DNA of 46,159 bases. It comes from Pseudomonas sp. CAN1 (GTDB taxonomy: Bacteria > Pseudomonadota > Gammaproteobacteria > Pseudomonadales > Pseudomonadaceae). Position 1 is the first letter of the stretch. Each line of letters opens with the position of its first letter. Below the pieces are notes generated by a model. The model ran no database searches, had not been told where the DNA came from, and saw only the letters and a program-made list of their open reading frames with translations. The stretch lies in contig NZ_JASMRU010000026.1 of the NCBI RefSeq assembly GCF_030462585.1, positions 10,755-56,913 on the forward strand, in the 5' to 3' direction. Position numbers and translations under genes: made by a program. This document shows positions 8,680 through 17,055 of the stretch, one piece after another.

Positions 8680-9831
8680 ATGCTGCGTGCAGCCCTCGCC
8701 GAACCGCTCGATGCGGACGGCCGTGCCCTCGAATTCCAGCGCGTACTGGATGAAGTCCGCCAGCGCCGCGAGGAGTTCGACACCCGCTCCCACGTGCCGC
8801 GCGACATGATCGAGCGCTTCCGCGACGTCGGCATCTACCGCGCCGCCACGCCCAAGTGCTTCGGTGGCGACGCGCTGCCGCCAGCGCAGTTCCTCCGTCT
8901 GGTCGAGCGCATCGCCGAAGCCGATGGCTCCGCCGGCTGGGTTGCCAGCTTCGGCAGCGCCAGCACCTACCTCACCGCGCTGCCGCGCCACACCCTCGCC
9001 GAACTCTATGCCGACGGCCCGGACCTGGTGTTCGCCGGCGGCCTGTTCCCGATCCAGCCGGCCACTCAGGTGGAAGGCGGCTGGCGCGTCAGCGGCACCT
9101 GGAAGTTCGCCAGCGGCTGCAAGGGCGCCGACGTGCTCGGTGTCGGTATCGGCATCGGTGGCCCGGGCGGCAAGCCGCGCACCGCGCTGCTGCGCGCCAG
9201 GGACGTGGAGATCGTCGAGAACTGGAACGTGGTCGGCCTCAAGGGCACCGGCAGCCACGACCTGAAGCTGGACAACGCCTTCGTCGCCGACGACTGGACC
9301 TTCATTCGCGGCGGCCAATCGAACATCGACGAGCCGCTGTACCGCTACCCGACCATCGCCTACGCCGCCCAGGTGCTCGCCGTGGTCAACCTCGGCCTGG
9401 CCCGCGCGGCGCTGGACGAGATCACCCGCATGGCGTCGTCCAGCGGCGTGACCGGCGCTCCCAAGCTGGGTGATCGGGCCTACGTGCGCATCGAGATCGG
9501 CAAGGCCGAGGCCGAGCTGCAGGCCGCGCGCGGCTTCTTCTATGACGCCACCGAGACCGTCTGGGAATCCATTCTTGCCGGCGATGCGGTCAGCCCGGAG
9601 CAGGTCAGCCAGCTGCGCCTGTCCGCCGTACACGTGTCCCGTGCCGGCGCCGACGTGGTGCGCCGTGCCTACACCCTGGCCGGCACCACCGCGATCTATA
9701 TGCACCACCCGCTGCAGCGCTACCTGCGCGACGCCATGGTGGTCACCCAGCACGCCTTCCTCAGCGATGGCATGTACGACGGCGCCGGTGCGGTGCTGCT
9801 CGATGTGCCGCCGTTCCCCGGATACATCTGA
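8680..9831 (+). CDS. iacA: indole-3-acetate flavin-dependent oxygenase IacA
   Basis: A 383-residue flavoprotein of the acyl-CoA dehydrogenase fold, like class D flavin monooxygenases that need a separate reductase. Visible landmarks are DGSAGW (82-87), GTWKFASGC (139-147) and the GLKGTGSHDL segment (186-195), which are typical of this oxygenase subgroup rather than true acyl-CoA dehydrogenases. In known iac pathways IacA, with reduced flavin from IacG, starts oxidation of the indole ring of indole-3-acetate. The ATG at 8680 is chosen for the CGGAGA site eight bases upstream. It heads an operon whose gene content and order (A-B-I-H-C-D-E-F) identify it; no iacG is found nearby. Confidence 0.85.
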   Translation: MLRAALAEPLDADGRALEFQRVLDEVRQRREEFDTRSHVPRDMIERFRDVGIYRAATPKCFGGDALPPAQFLRLVERIAEADGSAGWVASFGSASTYLTALPRHTLAELYADGPDLVFAGGLFPIQPATQVEGGWRVSGTWKFASGCKGADVLGVGIGIGGPGGKPRTALLRARDVEIVENWNVVGLKGTGSHDLKLDNAFVADDWTFIRGGQSNIDEPLYRYPTIAYAAQVLAVVNLGLARAALDEITRMASSSGVTGAPKLGDRAYVRIEIGKAEAELQAARGFFYDATETVWESILAGDAVSPEQVSQLRLSAVHVSRAGADVVRRAYTLAGTTAIYMHHPLQRYLRDAMVVTQHAFLSDGMYDGAGAVLLDVPPFPGYI

Positions 9832-9861
9832 TTTCGACTCATAAAAATTAAGGACCGAGCC

Positions 9862-10233
9862 ATGACCCGTCCCACCACCGAACCCTTGCGCGTACTGTTC
9901 TGCATCGGCATCGCCCAGCCGTTCTTCGACCTGCCCACCGGTGAAGGCATCACCGTGTGGAAGGGCTTCTCGCAGATGATGGGCGACCTCGGCGCGCTGC
10001 CGGGCATGAACGTGCTCGGCGTGCTGGATGACGACCGCCTGATGGTCGGCCCATCCACCACCTCGCCCTGGACCGTCTACATCATGGCCGACGTGGACTG
10101 CCACCAGACCGTGATCGACGCCTGCAACCTGTTCCGCACCACTCCGGTGGGCGAGTACAGCCTGTGGAAGTACGCCAAGGTCGAGGCGCGCATCGGCCGC
10201 CCGCTGACCATTCCCGAAGCCGCGCGGACCTGA
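9862..10233 (+). CDS. iacB: small iac-cluster protein IacB
   Basis: A 123-residue soluble protein without a recognised catalytic motif. It is assigned as IacB by its place directly after iacA and its size; the biochemical role of IacB is not settled. The sequence has the look of a small alpha/beta dimeric protein, with a GLGALPGMN-like middle and a DVDCHQTVIDACN segment. An AAGGA site precedes the ATG by about eight bases, and the gene ends three bases before iacI, indicating cotranscription. Confidence 0.75.
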   Translation: MTRPTTEPLRVLFCIGIAQPFFDLPTGEGITVWKGFSQMMGDLGALPGMNVLGVLDDDRLMVGPSTTSPWTVYIMADVDCHQTVIDACNLFRTTPVGEYSLWKYAKVEARIGRPLTIPEAART

Positions 10234-10236
10234 GCC

Positions 10237-10737
10237 ATGAGCAGCCTGAGCATGGCCGAGCTGAACCGCCGCCTGGAGACCCTCGAAGGGGAAAGCCAGG
10301 TGCGCCGGCTGATGGCCCGCTACATGGACCTCTGCGACGTGCCGCACGCGCCGGTGGCGATGAGCGAGCTGGCCGAGCTGTTCAGCGAGGACGCGGTGTG
10401 GGAGGGCATCGGCACTTCCACGGCGCAGACCTTCGGCCATCACCAGGGCCGCGAGGCGATTGCGGCTTTCGTCTTCGGCTACCTGCCGCCGTCGCCGCAC
10501 TTCACGCTGAACCTGCACTTCCTCACCAGCGAGTCGATCCGCGTCGACGGCCGCACCGCGCGCGGGCAATGGATCATGCAGCAGCTCTCGACCTACGCCG
10601 AGGGCCACACCGAGCTGTTCGGCACGCGGCTGGACATCGATTTCCGCGAGATCGACGGGCGCTGGCAGATCAGCCACTTCCGCACCCAGCGCCTGTCGCA
10701 GCGCCTGCTGGGCAGTGCAGAGGAGCACCGTCCATGA
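10237..10737 (+). CDS. iacI: NTF2-like protein IacI
   Basis: A 166-residue SnoaL/NTF2-fold protein. The sequence shows an early LMARYMDLCD helix, LAELFSEDAVWEG, and paired C-terminal strands (DIDFREIDGRWQISHF), as in this superfamily, which includes small subunits of ring-hydroxylating dioxygenases and ketosteroid isomerase-like enzymes. In iac clusters this position belongs to IacI, needed for full conversion of indole-3-acetate but without an assigned reaction. The stop codon overlaps the start of iacH (ATGA), so the two are translationally coupled. Confidence 0.75.
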   Translation: MSSLSMAELNRRLETLEGESQVRRLMARYMDLCDVPHAPVAMSELAELFSEDAVWEGIGTSTAQTFGHHQGREAIAAFVFGYLPPSPHFTLNLHFLTSESIRVDGRTARGQWIMQQLSTYAEGHTELFGTRLDIDFREIDGRWQISHFRTQRLSQRLLGSAEEHRP

Positions 10738-11885
10738 GCACTTTCGTCAGCGAATTCCTCCTCGGCAGCGGCGGCAAGCGCGTCGCGGTCAAGGACAGCA
10801 TCGATATCGCCGGCTACCCGACCCGTTGCGGCACTCGCGCGCTGGCCGACGCCGCACCGGCCGCGCGCAACGCCTTCGTGGTCGATGCCGTGCTGAATGC
10901 CGGCTGGCAGATCGTCGGCAAGACCAACCTTCACGAACTGGCCTTCGGCGTCACCGGCATCAATGACTGGACCGGCACGCCGATCAACCCGATGGCGCCG
11001 GACCGTGTGCCGGGCGGCTCGTCCAGCGGCTCCGCATCCGCCGTGGCGGCGGGGCTGGCGGACATCGCTCTGGGCACTGACACCGGCGGTTCGGTACGCG
11101 TGCCGGCGGCCTGCTGCGGCATCGCCGGGCTGAAGCCGACCTTCGGCCGGGTCAGCCGCGACGGCGTGCACCCGGCGCAGAGCAGCCTGGATTGCGTCGG
11201 CCCGTTCGCCGCCAGCATGGCCGACCTGATCGCCGCCATGCAGGTCATCTGCCCCGGCTTCGGCGAAGTGCAGCTGCCGGGCGAGGGCGCCCGCGTGGCC
11301 TTCCTCGAAGTGCCGTCGGCGCCGCACATCCAGGCTTGCCTGGGCGCCGCCGCCGACCGCGCCGGCTGGCGCCGCAGCCACCTGTTCCTCGGCGAGTTCG
11401 AGGCGGCCTTCCAGGCCGGGCTGGTGGTGATCAACCACGAGAACTGGGCCGCCTACGCGGCGCTGACCGGCAAGGGCCTGATCGGTGCCGATGTCGAGCA
11501 GCGCCTGCTGCTGGCCAGCCGCACCACCGACGCCGAGCGCGCCGAGGCGGAGAAGGTGCGCGACGGTTTCACCCGCGCCATCGACGCCGCGCTGGAGGAC
11601 TTCGAAGTGCTCCTGCTGCCGACCATGCCCGACCTGCCGCCGCTGCTCAGCGATGCGCGCAACGGCAAGTCGGTGGCCGGCATGACGCCCCTGGTGCGGC
11701 CTTTCAACCTGAGCGGACACCCGGCGCTGACCGTGCCGGTGGACCTGGATTGCGGCGGGCTGAAAGTCGGCCTGCAGATCGTCGGCCGCAAGGGCGACGA
11801 CGAACGTGTGTGTGCCTTCGGCGCGCAACTCGAACACAGCCTGGCTGCCACGCGGCCTGCGCCAAAACATAAGAAATCGGCATGA
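10734..11885 (+). CDS. iacH: amidase-signature hydrolase IacH
   Basis: A 383-residue member of the amidase signature family. The catalytic Ser-cisSer-Lys set is visible as K20 (VAVKDSID), the serine run 96-98 in GGSSSGS, and S120 in DTGGSVR. It is shorter than most amidases (about 450-500 aa), as reported for IacH. In the pathway it is thought to act on a ring-opened or amide intermediate; the precise reaction is uncertain. It begins within the last codons of iacI (ATGA overlap) and ends ten bases before iacC. It is a catabolic gene here and should not be mistaken for the auxin-forming IaaH, although both belong to the same family. Confidence 0.82.
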   Translation: MSTFVSEFLLGSGGKRVAVKDSIDIAGYPTRCGTRALADAAPAARNAFVVDAVLNAGWQIVGKTNLHELAFGVTGINDWTGTPINPMAPDRVPGGSSSGSASAVAAGLADIALGTDTGGSVRVPAACCGIAGLKPTFGRVSRDGVHPAQSSLDCVGPFAASMADLIAAMQVICPGFGEVQLPGEGARVAFLEVPSAPHIQACLGAAADRAGWRRSHLFLGEFEAAFQAGLVVINHENWAAYAALTGKGLIGADVEQRLLLASRTTDAERAEAEKVRDGFTRAIDAALEDFEVLLLPTMPDLPPLLSDARNGKSVAGMTPLVRPFNLSGHPALTVPVDLDCGGLKVGLQIVGRKGDDERVCAFGAQLEHSLAATRPAPKHKKSA

Positions 11886-11895
11886 GGAGATGGGC

Positions 11896-13179
11896 ATGAG
11901 CGCTCACGAATACCGGCTGATCGCCCGGTCGCGCAGCGTCGAAGAGCTGGTCGGCGACGACCGCGTCGATGTTTCGCTGTACAACGACCCGCAGCTGTTC
12001 GAAGCGGAGATGGACAAGATCTTCTACCGCACCTGGGTGTGGGTCGCCCACGAAAGCGAAGTGCGCAACGCCGGCGACTTCAAGACCACCAGCGTCGGTC
12101 GCCGCCCGGTGATCGTGGTGCGCGACAAGAAGGGCAACATCAACGTCCTGGAGAACCGCTGCCGCCACCGTGGCGCCACCGTGTGCGAGAAGCACAAGGG
12201 CAACGCCACCGGCTTCACCTGCCCGTACCACAGCTGGTCCTACGCGCTGGACGGCAAGCTGCGCGCGCTGCCATATCCGGACGGCTATGAGGACATCCTC
12301 GACAAGTCCGAACTGCCGCTGACCAGCCTGCGGGTCGAGAGCTACGCCGGCATGGTGTTCGCCACCTACAACGACGAGATCGAGCCGCTGGAAGACTTCC
12401 TCGGCGGGGCGAAGCACTGGATGGACCTGTTCATGAAGCAGGGCGCCGGCTACCCGATCAAGACCCAGGGCGAACACAAGTTCACCTTCCGCGGCAACTG
12501 GAAGATCCAGCTGGAAAACACCACCGACGGCTACCACTTCCCCATCGTGCACAAGTCGTTCATGTCCTCGGTGGATGAGGAGACCGAAGAGATGCTCTCG
12601 TTCATGAGCGACAAGCAGGCGGTCACCCACGCCCTGGGCAACGGCCACAGCGTGATGGTGATGGTTCCCGAGCACGTCGACCTCGACCACGACGACGGCA
12701 CCGAGCAGCTCCAGGAGCGCTTCGCCCACGTCACCGAGGAACTGTCGAAAACCATGCCGCCGGAACAGGTGCGCCGCATCGTCCGTTCGCTGCACGGCGC
12801 CGGCTTCAACCTCAACCTGTTCCCCAACGTCGCCATGTCCATGTCGTTCTTCCGCGTGCTGCGGCCGATCTCCGTCACCGAGACCGAGATTCGCCACGTC
12901 GCGCTGGGCATGGACGGCGGCCCGGAAATCGCCAACCGCGAGCGCATGCGCATCCACGAGCACTTCCAGGGCCCGTTCGGCTTCGGCAGCCCGGATGACG
13001 CCGAGGCCTGGGACCGCGTGCAGCGTGGCTCCTACGCTGGCGTCGACGCACCGATCCTGGTCAACCGCGGCCTGAACCGCGAAGTGGTCGCCGAGAACGG
13101 TGACAAGGTCTCCCACGCCACCGACGAAGGCGGCATGCGCGAGGCGTACCAGATGTGGAAAAGGATGATGAGCCAATGA
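11896..13179 (+). CDS. iacC: Rieske dioxygenase large subunit IacC
   Basis: A 427-residue alpha subunit of a ring-hydroxylating dioxygenase. The Rieske [2Fe-2S] ligands are C89-x-H91 and C109-x2-H112; the mononuclear iron site includes H214 and H219 with bridging D211 in TTDGYHFPIVH. With IacD and reductase IacF it would oxygenate the oxidised indole-acetate intermediate on the way to catechol. Two in-frame ATGs lie at 11890 and 11896; the GAGGAG site touches the first and is six bases from the second, so I use 11896. It overlaps iacD by ATGA. Confidence 0.88.
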   Translation: MSAHEYRLIARSRSVEELVGDDRVDVSLYNDPQLFEAEMDKIFYRTWVWVAHESEVRNAGDFKTTSVGRRPVIVVRDKKGNINVLENRCRHRGATVCEKHKGNATGFTCPYHSWSYALDGKLRALPYPDGYEDILDKSELPLTSLRVESYAGMVFATYNDEIEPLEDFLGGAKHWMDLFMKQGAGYPIKTQGEHKFTFRGNWKIQLENTTDGYHFPIVHKSFMSSVDEETEEMLSFMSDKQAVTHALGNGHSVMVMVPEHVDLDHDDGTEQLQERFAHVTEELSKTMPPEQVRRIVRSLHGAGFNLNLFPNVAMSMSFFRVLRPISVTETEIRHVALGMDGGPEIANRERMRIHEHFQGPFGFGSPDDAEAWDRVQRGSYAGVDAPILVNRGLNREVVAENGDKVSHATDEGGMREAYQMWKRMMSQ

Positions 13180-13673
13180 GCAACGACACCCTGAACGGCT
13201 TCTCCGGCCCTCTGGCCAAGGCCATCGAATTCGTCTGGCGCGAAGCCGAGCTGCTCGACCGCAAGGACTACGCGCAGTGGTCGCAGCTGTGGAGCGAGGA
13301 CGGCGTCTACGTGGTGCCGATCGACGGCGAGGACGATGACTTCGCCTCGCGCCTGAACTACGTCTTCGACGACGCGCGCATGCGTGCCCTGCGTATCGAA
13401 CGCCTCACCGGCGGCCACTCGCCGTCGGCGGTGGACGCGGCGAAGACCGTGCGCACCGTCTCGCGCTTCACCCTGGTGGAAGCGGCAGGCGATCTCGTCG
13501 AGGTGAACTCGGCGCAGGTGCTCTACGCCTACAAGCGTGGTGTGGCGACTCCGTTCATTGCCGACCTGAACCACCGCATCCGCTTCGTCGACGGCCAGCC
13601 GCGACTGGAGCGCAAGGTGATCCGCCTGATCAACGCCGAAGACGCGCTCAACGCGCTCGGCTTCCTGCTCTGA
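13176..13673 (+). CDS. iacD: Rieske dioxygenase small subunit IacD
   Basis: A 165-residue beta subunit of the aromatic-ring-hydroxylating dioxygenase family, NTF2-like in fold. It shows the family's opening helix with EAELLDRKDYAQWSQLW, then EDGVYVVP, and a C-terminal LERKVIRLINAEDAL. Beta subunits are structural partners of the alpha subunit in the hexamer. The start overlaps the iacC stop, and iacE follows after ten bases. Confidence 0.86.
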   Translation: MSNDTLNGFSGPLAKAIEFVWREAELLDRKDYAQWSQLWSEDGVYVVPIDGEDDDFASRLNYVFDDARMRALRIERLTGGHSPSAVDAAKTVRTVSRFTLVEAAGDLVEVNSAQVLYAYKRGVATPFIADLNHRIRFVDGQPRLERKVIRLINAEDALNALGFLL

Positions 13674-13683
13674 GGGCCGCGCC

Positions 13684-14424
13684 ATGCAACGAGTAGCCCT
13701 GGTAACCGGCGCCGCACGCGGGCTGGGTGAAGTCATCGCGCGCCGCCTGCACGCCGCCGGCCTGCGGGTGGCGCTGGCCGACCTGAACGAAGAAGCGGTG
13801 CAGCGCCTGGCCGACGAGCTTGACCCCGAGGGCCGCACGGCTGTCGGGTTGAAGCTGGACGCGCGGGAGAAGGCCGATTTCGAGCGCGCCCGTGAGCTGC
13901 TCGCGGAGCGTTGGGGCGGCACCGACATCCTGGTGAACAACGCCGGGATGTCGAAGGTGGCTGCGCTCATGGACATCAGCCCGGAGGATTTCGACGCCTC
14001 CATGGCGGTGAACCTGCGCGGCACCTTCGTCGCCTGCCAGGTGTTTGGCACGCACTTCGCGGCGCGTGGTTTCGGCCGCATCGTCAACATCGCCTCGCTG
14101 GCCGGACAGAACGGCGGCACCGCCACCGGCGGCCACTACGCCGCGGCCAAGGGCGGCGTGGCGACCCTGACCAAGGTGTTCGCCCGCGAACTTTCGGGGC
14201 AGGGCGTGACCGTCAACGCCATCTCGCCGGGACCGCTGGATTTGCCGGTGGTCTACGAGAGCGTGGCGCCCGAGCGTTTGGAACAGATCCTCAAGACCAT
14301 CCCCGCCGGCCGCTTGGGCGACCCGACCTTTATCGCCGACAGCGTGCTGCTGCTCTGTGCGGAGAACGCCGGGTCGGTGACGGGCGCGTGCTGGGATATC
14401 AATGGTGGGTTGTTCATGCGCTGA
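13684..14424 (+). CDS. iacE: short-chain dehydrogenase IacE
   Basis: A classical 246-residue short-chain dehydrogenase/reductase with cofactor loop TGAARGLG (8-15), NNAG near 86-89, and the active-site YAAAK. An acidic residue after the second strand (LADLNEE) favours NAD(H). In iac pathways IacE acts right after IacA, converting the hydroxylated indole-acetate towards dioxindole-3-acetic acid. A GAGGG ribosome site precedes the ATG. It is followed not by iacF directly but by a 337-base repeat-filled gap. Confidence 0.85.
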   Translation: MQRVALVTGAARGLGEVIARRLHAAGLRVALADLNEEAVQRLADELDPEGRTAVGLKLDAREKADFERARELLAERWGGTDILVNNAGMSKVAALMDISPEDFDASMAVNLRGTFVACQVFGTHFAARGFGRIVNIASLAGQNGGTATGGHYAAAKGGVATLTKVFARELSGQGVTVNAISPGPLDLPVVYESVAPERLEQILKTIPAGRLGDPTFIADSVLLLCAENAGSVTGACWDINGGLFMR

Positions 14425-14443
14425 GGCTTCGGGCTGAGTGATC

Positions 14444-14674
14444 GGCGGATAACGCTGTGCGTTATCCGCCCTGCGCTCGGTCCTGGCTTGGGTGATGGGC
14501 TTCAAGACCCCCTCACCCTAACCCTCTCCCGAAGGGAGAGGGGACCGTCCGGAGCAGGATGAAACCGCATCGTCAGCCGGTACATTCTGCTCCCTCTCCC
14601 TCCGGGAGAGGGCTGGGGTGAGGGCAGTGCCCTTGCTCCGAAACCAATCAATCGGAGAGAGGAAACCTCTCTCC
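14444..14674. repeat. repeats interrupting the iac operon between iacE and iacF
   Basis: Three palindromes fill the 14425-14761 gap. The first is a perfect 12-base hairpin, GGCGGATAACGC/GCGTTATCCGCC at 14444-14470. The second is a larger imperfect one with arms starting CCCTCACCCTAACCCTCTCCC near 14511 and ending GGGAGAGGGCTGGGGTGAGGG near 14624. The third is a perfect 9-base hairpin, GGAGAGAGG/CCTCTCTCC, at 14654-14674. None has a T tract that would make it a clear terminator. I see no gene here. Confidence 0.8.
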
Positions 14675-14761
14675 AGAGCAACATCGACAACCCGTCCGCT
14701 CGTGAAAAAGAGGCCGGAAAGGGGCCACAGAGCCCGCACTCAACGCCTTGCAGGTAACGCC

Positions 14762-15712
14762 ATGATGAAGGTCAGAATCGAAAGGATCGTCGAGGAAGCG
14801 CAGGACATCCGTTCCTTGCGCCTCGTACGTTGTGATGGCCAGCCGTTCGACGCCTACGAGCCGGGCGCCCACGTCGACGTCACCGGCCCCACCGGGGTGA
14901 CGCGCCAGTATTCGCTGTGCAGCCCGCCGGACGACCGCGCGGCCTACCTGGTGGCGATCAAGAAGGAAGGTGCCTCCCGTGGCGGCTCCAGCGCGCTGCA
15001 CGAAGTGCGTGAAGGCATGGAGCTGGACATCGGCGCGCCGCGCAACCTGTTCCGCCTGGCGCCGGAAGCCCGCGAGCACGTGCTGTTCGCCGCTGGCATC
15101 GGCGTCACGCCGCTGCTAAGCATGGCCTATCGCCTGAACGCCAAGGGCGAGTCCTATCGCCTGCATTACTTCGCCCGCTCCGCCGAGCACGCGGCCTTCG
15201 TCGAGCTGCTGGCTGGCGAGGCCTTCGCCGGCAAGGTGGAGTTGCACTACGGCGTCGAACCCGCCGAACTCGACCGCGTGCTGGGCGAGTGCCTGGAACG
15301 CGCGCCGCAACAAGCCCACGTCTACACCTGCGGCCCGGCGCCGTTCATGAACAAGGTGGTGGAAATCGCTGCGCGCAGTCGCGCGGAAGACGCCATCCAC
15401 CTGGAGCACTTCCAGGCCGACCCGGCCGCCAACACGGCGCCGGCGGGCTCCTTCGAAGTGGAACTGGCCAGCTCCGGTGTGGTGCTTCACGTACCGGCGG
15501 ATTCGACGCTGGTGGACGTGCTCCAGGCCCACGGCTGCGACATCGACACCGAGTGCCGCGAGGGCATCTGCGGCACCTGCATCGTCGAAGTGCTGGAGGG
15601 CGAGCCGGAGCACCGCGACAACTGCCTGTCGAACAAGGAAAAGGCCGCCAACAAGCAGATCTGCGCCTGTGTTTCGCGGGCGAAATCGGCTCGCCTGGTG
15701 CTCGACCTGTAA
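14762..15712 (+). CDS. iacF: Rieske oxygenase reductase IacF (FNR plus [2Fe-2S] ferredoxin domain)
   Basis: A 316-residue phthalate-dioxygenase-reductase type protein. The N-terminal flavin domain has RQYSLCSPP (48-56), the nucleotide-binding domain has AGIGVTPLLSM (111-121), and a plant-type ferredoxin sits at the C-terminus with ligands C265, C270, C273 and C303. It passes electrons from NAD(P)H through flavin and the iron-sulfur centre to the Rieske subunit IacC. Adjacent ATGs at 14762 and 14765 are both possible, with AGGTAA just upstream. The repeat-filled gap before it means it may depend on readthrough or on its own promoter. Confidence 0.87.
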   Translation: MMKVRIERIVEEAQDIRSLRLVRCDGQPFDAYEPGAHVDVTGPTGVTRQYSLCSPPDDRAAYLVAIKKEGASRGGSSALHEVREGMELDIGAPRNLFRLAPEAREHVLFAAGIGVTPLLSMAYRLNAKGESYRLHYFARSAEHAAFVELLAGEAFAGKVELHYGVEPAELDRVLGECLERAPQQAHVYTCGPAPFMNKVVEIAARSRAEDAIHLEHFQADPAANTAPAGSFEVELASSGVVLHVPADSTLVDVLQAHGCDIDTECREGICGTCIVEVLEGEPEHRDNCLSNKEKAANKQICACVSRAKSARLVLDL

Positions 15713-15726
15713 ACCGAACTGCTCTT

Positions 15727-15821
15727 TGTAGGACCGAGGGGGGCGCCCAGCCCTTGCTCGCGAACCCGCTTGACGCTGGTGCAGCAGGAGAGACTGTTCG
15801 CGAGCAAGCTCGCTCCTACAA
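15727..15821. repeat. REP pair downstream of iacF
   Basis: A diverged unit (TAGGACCGAGGGGGGCGCCC...GCTCGCGAAC) at 15727-15765 faces a canonical GCGAGCAAGCTCGC unit at about 15796-15821. The rest of the 15713-15982 gap shows no gene. Confidence 0.75.
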
Positions 15822-15982
15822 GGTGGCTTCTCTGCTGCCTGGCAGAACTCCATGGTGGCGCGGGCCATTTGGGCGCTCCTACAGGCTGTGGCACAGCTGG
15901 CAATTCGTCTGGCAGACAGCGACACTTGCGCGCCGCCGGCGCTTGCTAGCCTCCGGCAATAGTTCCCCGTTCGGAGTCCCCC

Positions 15983-16687
15983 ATGCCTGCGCTGATCGCG
16001 CGCCTGGCGCTCGGTTGCCTGCTGCCGGTCGCCGTCCTGCTCGGCCTCGGCGCCATGCCGGGGCTCGGCTACGCCTGGGATTTCGCCAATGCCGCCGGGC
16101 TACTTGGCGCCTGCCTGCTGGGGCTGCTGTTCGTCATCGGCGGCCGGCCGCAACCGCGTCCGCTCTATGAGGGAAAGTTCTTCCTGCGCCTGCACCGCGA
16201 CCTTGGGTTTGCCGCCGTTGCATTGCTGCTGGTGCACATCGTCGTGCTGTTGGTCGATGAGCCACTGCTGATCGAGGACCTGCTGCCGTCCGCGCCCGGC
16301 TACATGCTCGCTGGGCTGGCGTCAGCCATCCTGATGCTGGTGCTGGCGGTGTCCAGCCTGAGCCGCGTGCGCCCGCGCTGGAGCAGCAGTGCCGCCGGAT
16401 TCCGCCGCTGGCACTACGGCGGCAGCCTGGTCGCCCTGTTGCTGATGGCCGTGCATGTGCTCGGCGCGGGTTACTACAGTGGCGGCCTGTGGAAGGGTGC
16501 GTTGCTGGTGGCGCTGATGCTGGTGGTGGCCGTCTGGCCGCGCCTGCCCAAACCGGCCAATGGCGTCAGTGGGCGCAAGCGCAACACGGCGCGGCGGGCT
16601 ACCTGGTTCGCGCTGGCGGCCAGCGGGGTGATCATCGGTTTGTCGGCGCTCTACAGCCTGCTGGCAAATCTGGAGCTGCCGCTGTGA
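15983..16687 (+). CDS. ferric reductase-like transmembrane protein (putative haem b)
   Basis: A 234-residue polytopic protein with about six hydrophobic helices. Histidines that could bind haem occur in RLHRDLGFAAVALLLVHIV and in RRWHYGGSLVALLLMAVHV, the spacing seen in ferric-reductase-like and cytochrome b561-like membrane domains. It has no flavin or NAD domain. The next gene starts inside its stop codon (GTGA) and encodes a tetrahaem cytochrome, so the pair probably carries electrons between the membrane quinone pool and the periplasm. Partner and acceptor are unknown. Confidence 0.7.
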   Translation: MPALIARLALGCLLPVAVLLGLGAMPGLGYAWDFANAAGLLGACLLGLLFVIGGRPQPRPLYEGKFFLRLHRDLGFAAVALLLVHIVVLLVDEPLLIEDLLPSAPGYMLAGLASAILMLVLAVSSLSRVRPRWSSSAAGFRRWHYGGSLVALLLMAVHVLGAGYYSGGLWKGALLVALMLVVAVWPRLPKPANGVSGRKRNTARRATWFALAASGVIIGLSALYSLLANLELPL

Positions 16688-17055
16688 GGCGTGTCTGGAT
16701 CGGGGTTTCGGTTGCCGCAGTCATCATGCTGTCGGCTGGAGCCTGGTTCGCCCACGGACACTGGCAACGCAGTCGGCCGCTGATGCCGCTGGCGTTTCCC
16801 CATGAGCCGCACGCCTCGGTGAACTGCATTACCTGCCATCACGACTACAAGGACCAGTCGCCTTCGGTCTCCGGCAACCGCACCTGCATCCTCTGCCACA
16901 AGCAGAGCCCGGCGCTGGCCGTGCGTATCGAGGCGGATTTCCACCAGCTCTGCCAGAGCTGTCACCTGCAGCGCCTGCAAGCCTTCCATGCCAGCGGGCC
17001 GGTACGCAGCTGCCAGGCGTGCCACCGCACCGCCACGGATGGCACACACCTGTAG
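16684..17055 (+). CDS. tetrahaem cytochrome c (c3-like), membrane-anchored
   Basis: A 123-residue protein beginning at a GTG that overlaps the previous stop. An N-terminal hydrophobic segment (about 3-22) is an export signal or anchor. Four CxxCH haem-binding motifs follow: CITCH, CILCH, CQSCH and CQACH, in a compact arrangement like class III cytochromes, with extra histidines (FPHEPHA, CHHDY, FHQLC) for distal ligands. It would sit in the periplasm and take electrons from the haem membrane protein encoded upstream. Confidence 0.8.
   Translation: MRRVWIGVSVAAVIMLSAGAWFAHGHWQRSRPLMPLAFPHEPHASVNCITCHHDYKDQSPSVSGNRTCILCHKQSPALAVRIEADFHQLCQSCHLQRLQAFHASGPVRSCQACHRTATDGTHL

Noticed and set aside
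8560-10728. 722-codon open frame on the minus strand opposite iacA, iacB and iacI
   Set aside because: Antisense shadow of real genes; its His/Gly/Ala-rich composition is typical of a mirrored high-GC frame.
10734-11885. IaaH auxin-forming indole-acetamide hydrolase
   Set aside because: It has the amidase signature, but the short length and overlap with iacI and proximity to iacC place it as IacH of the degradation pathway.
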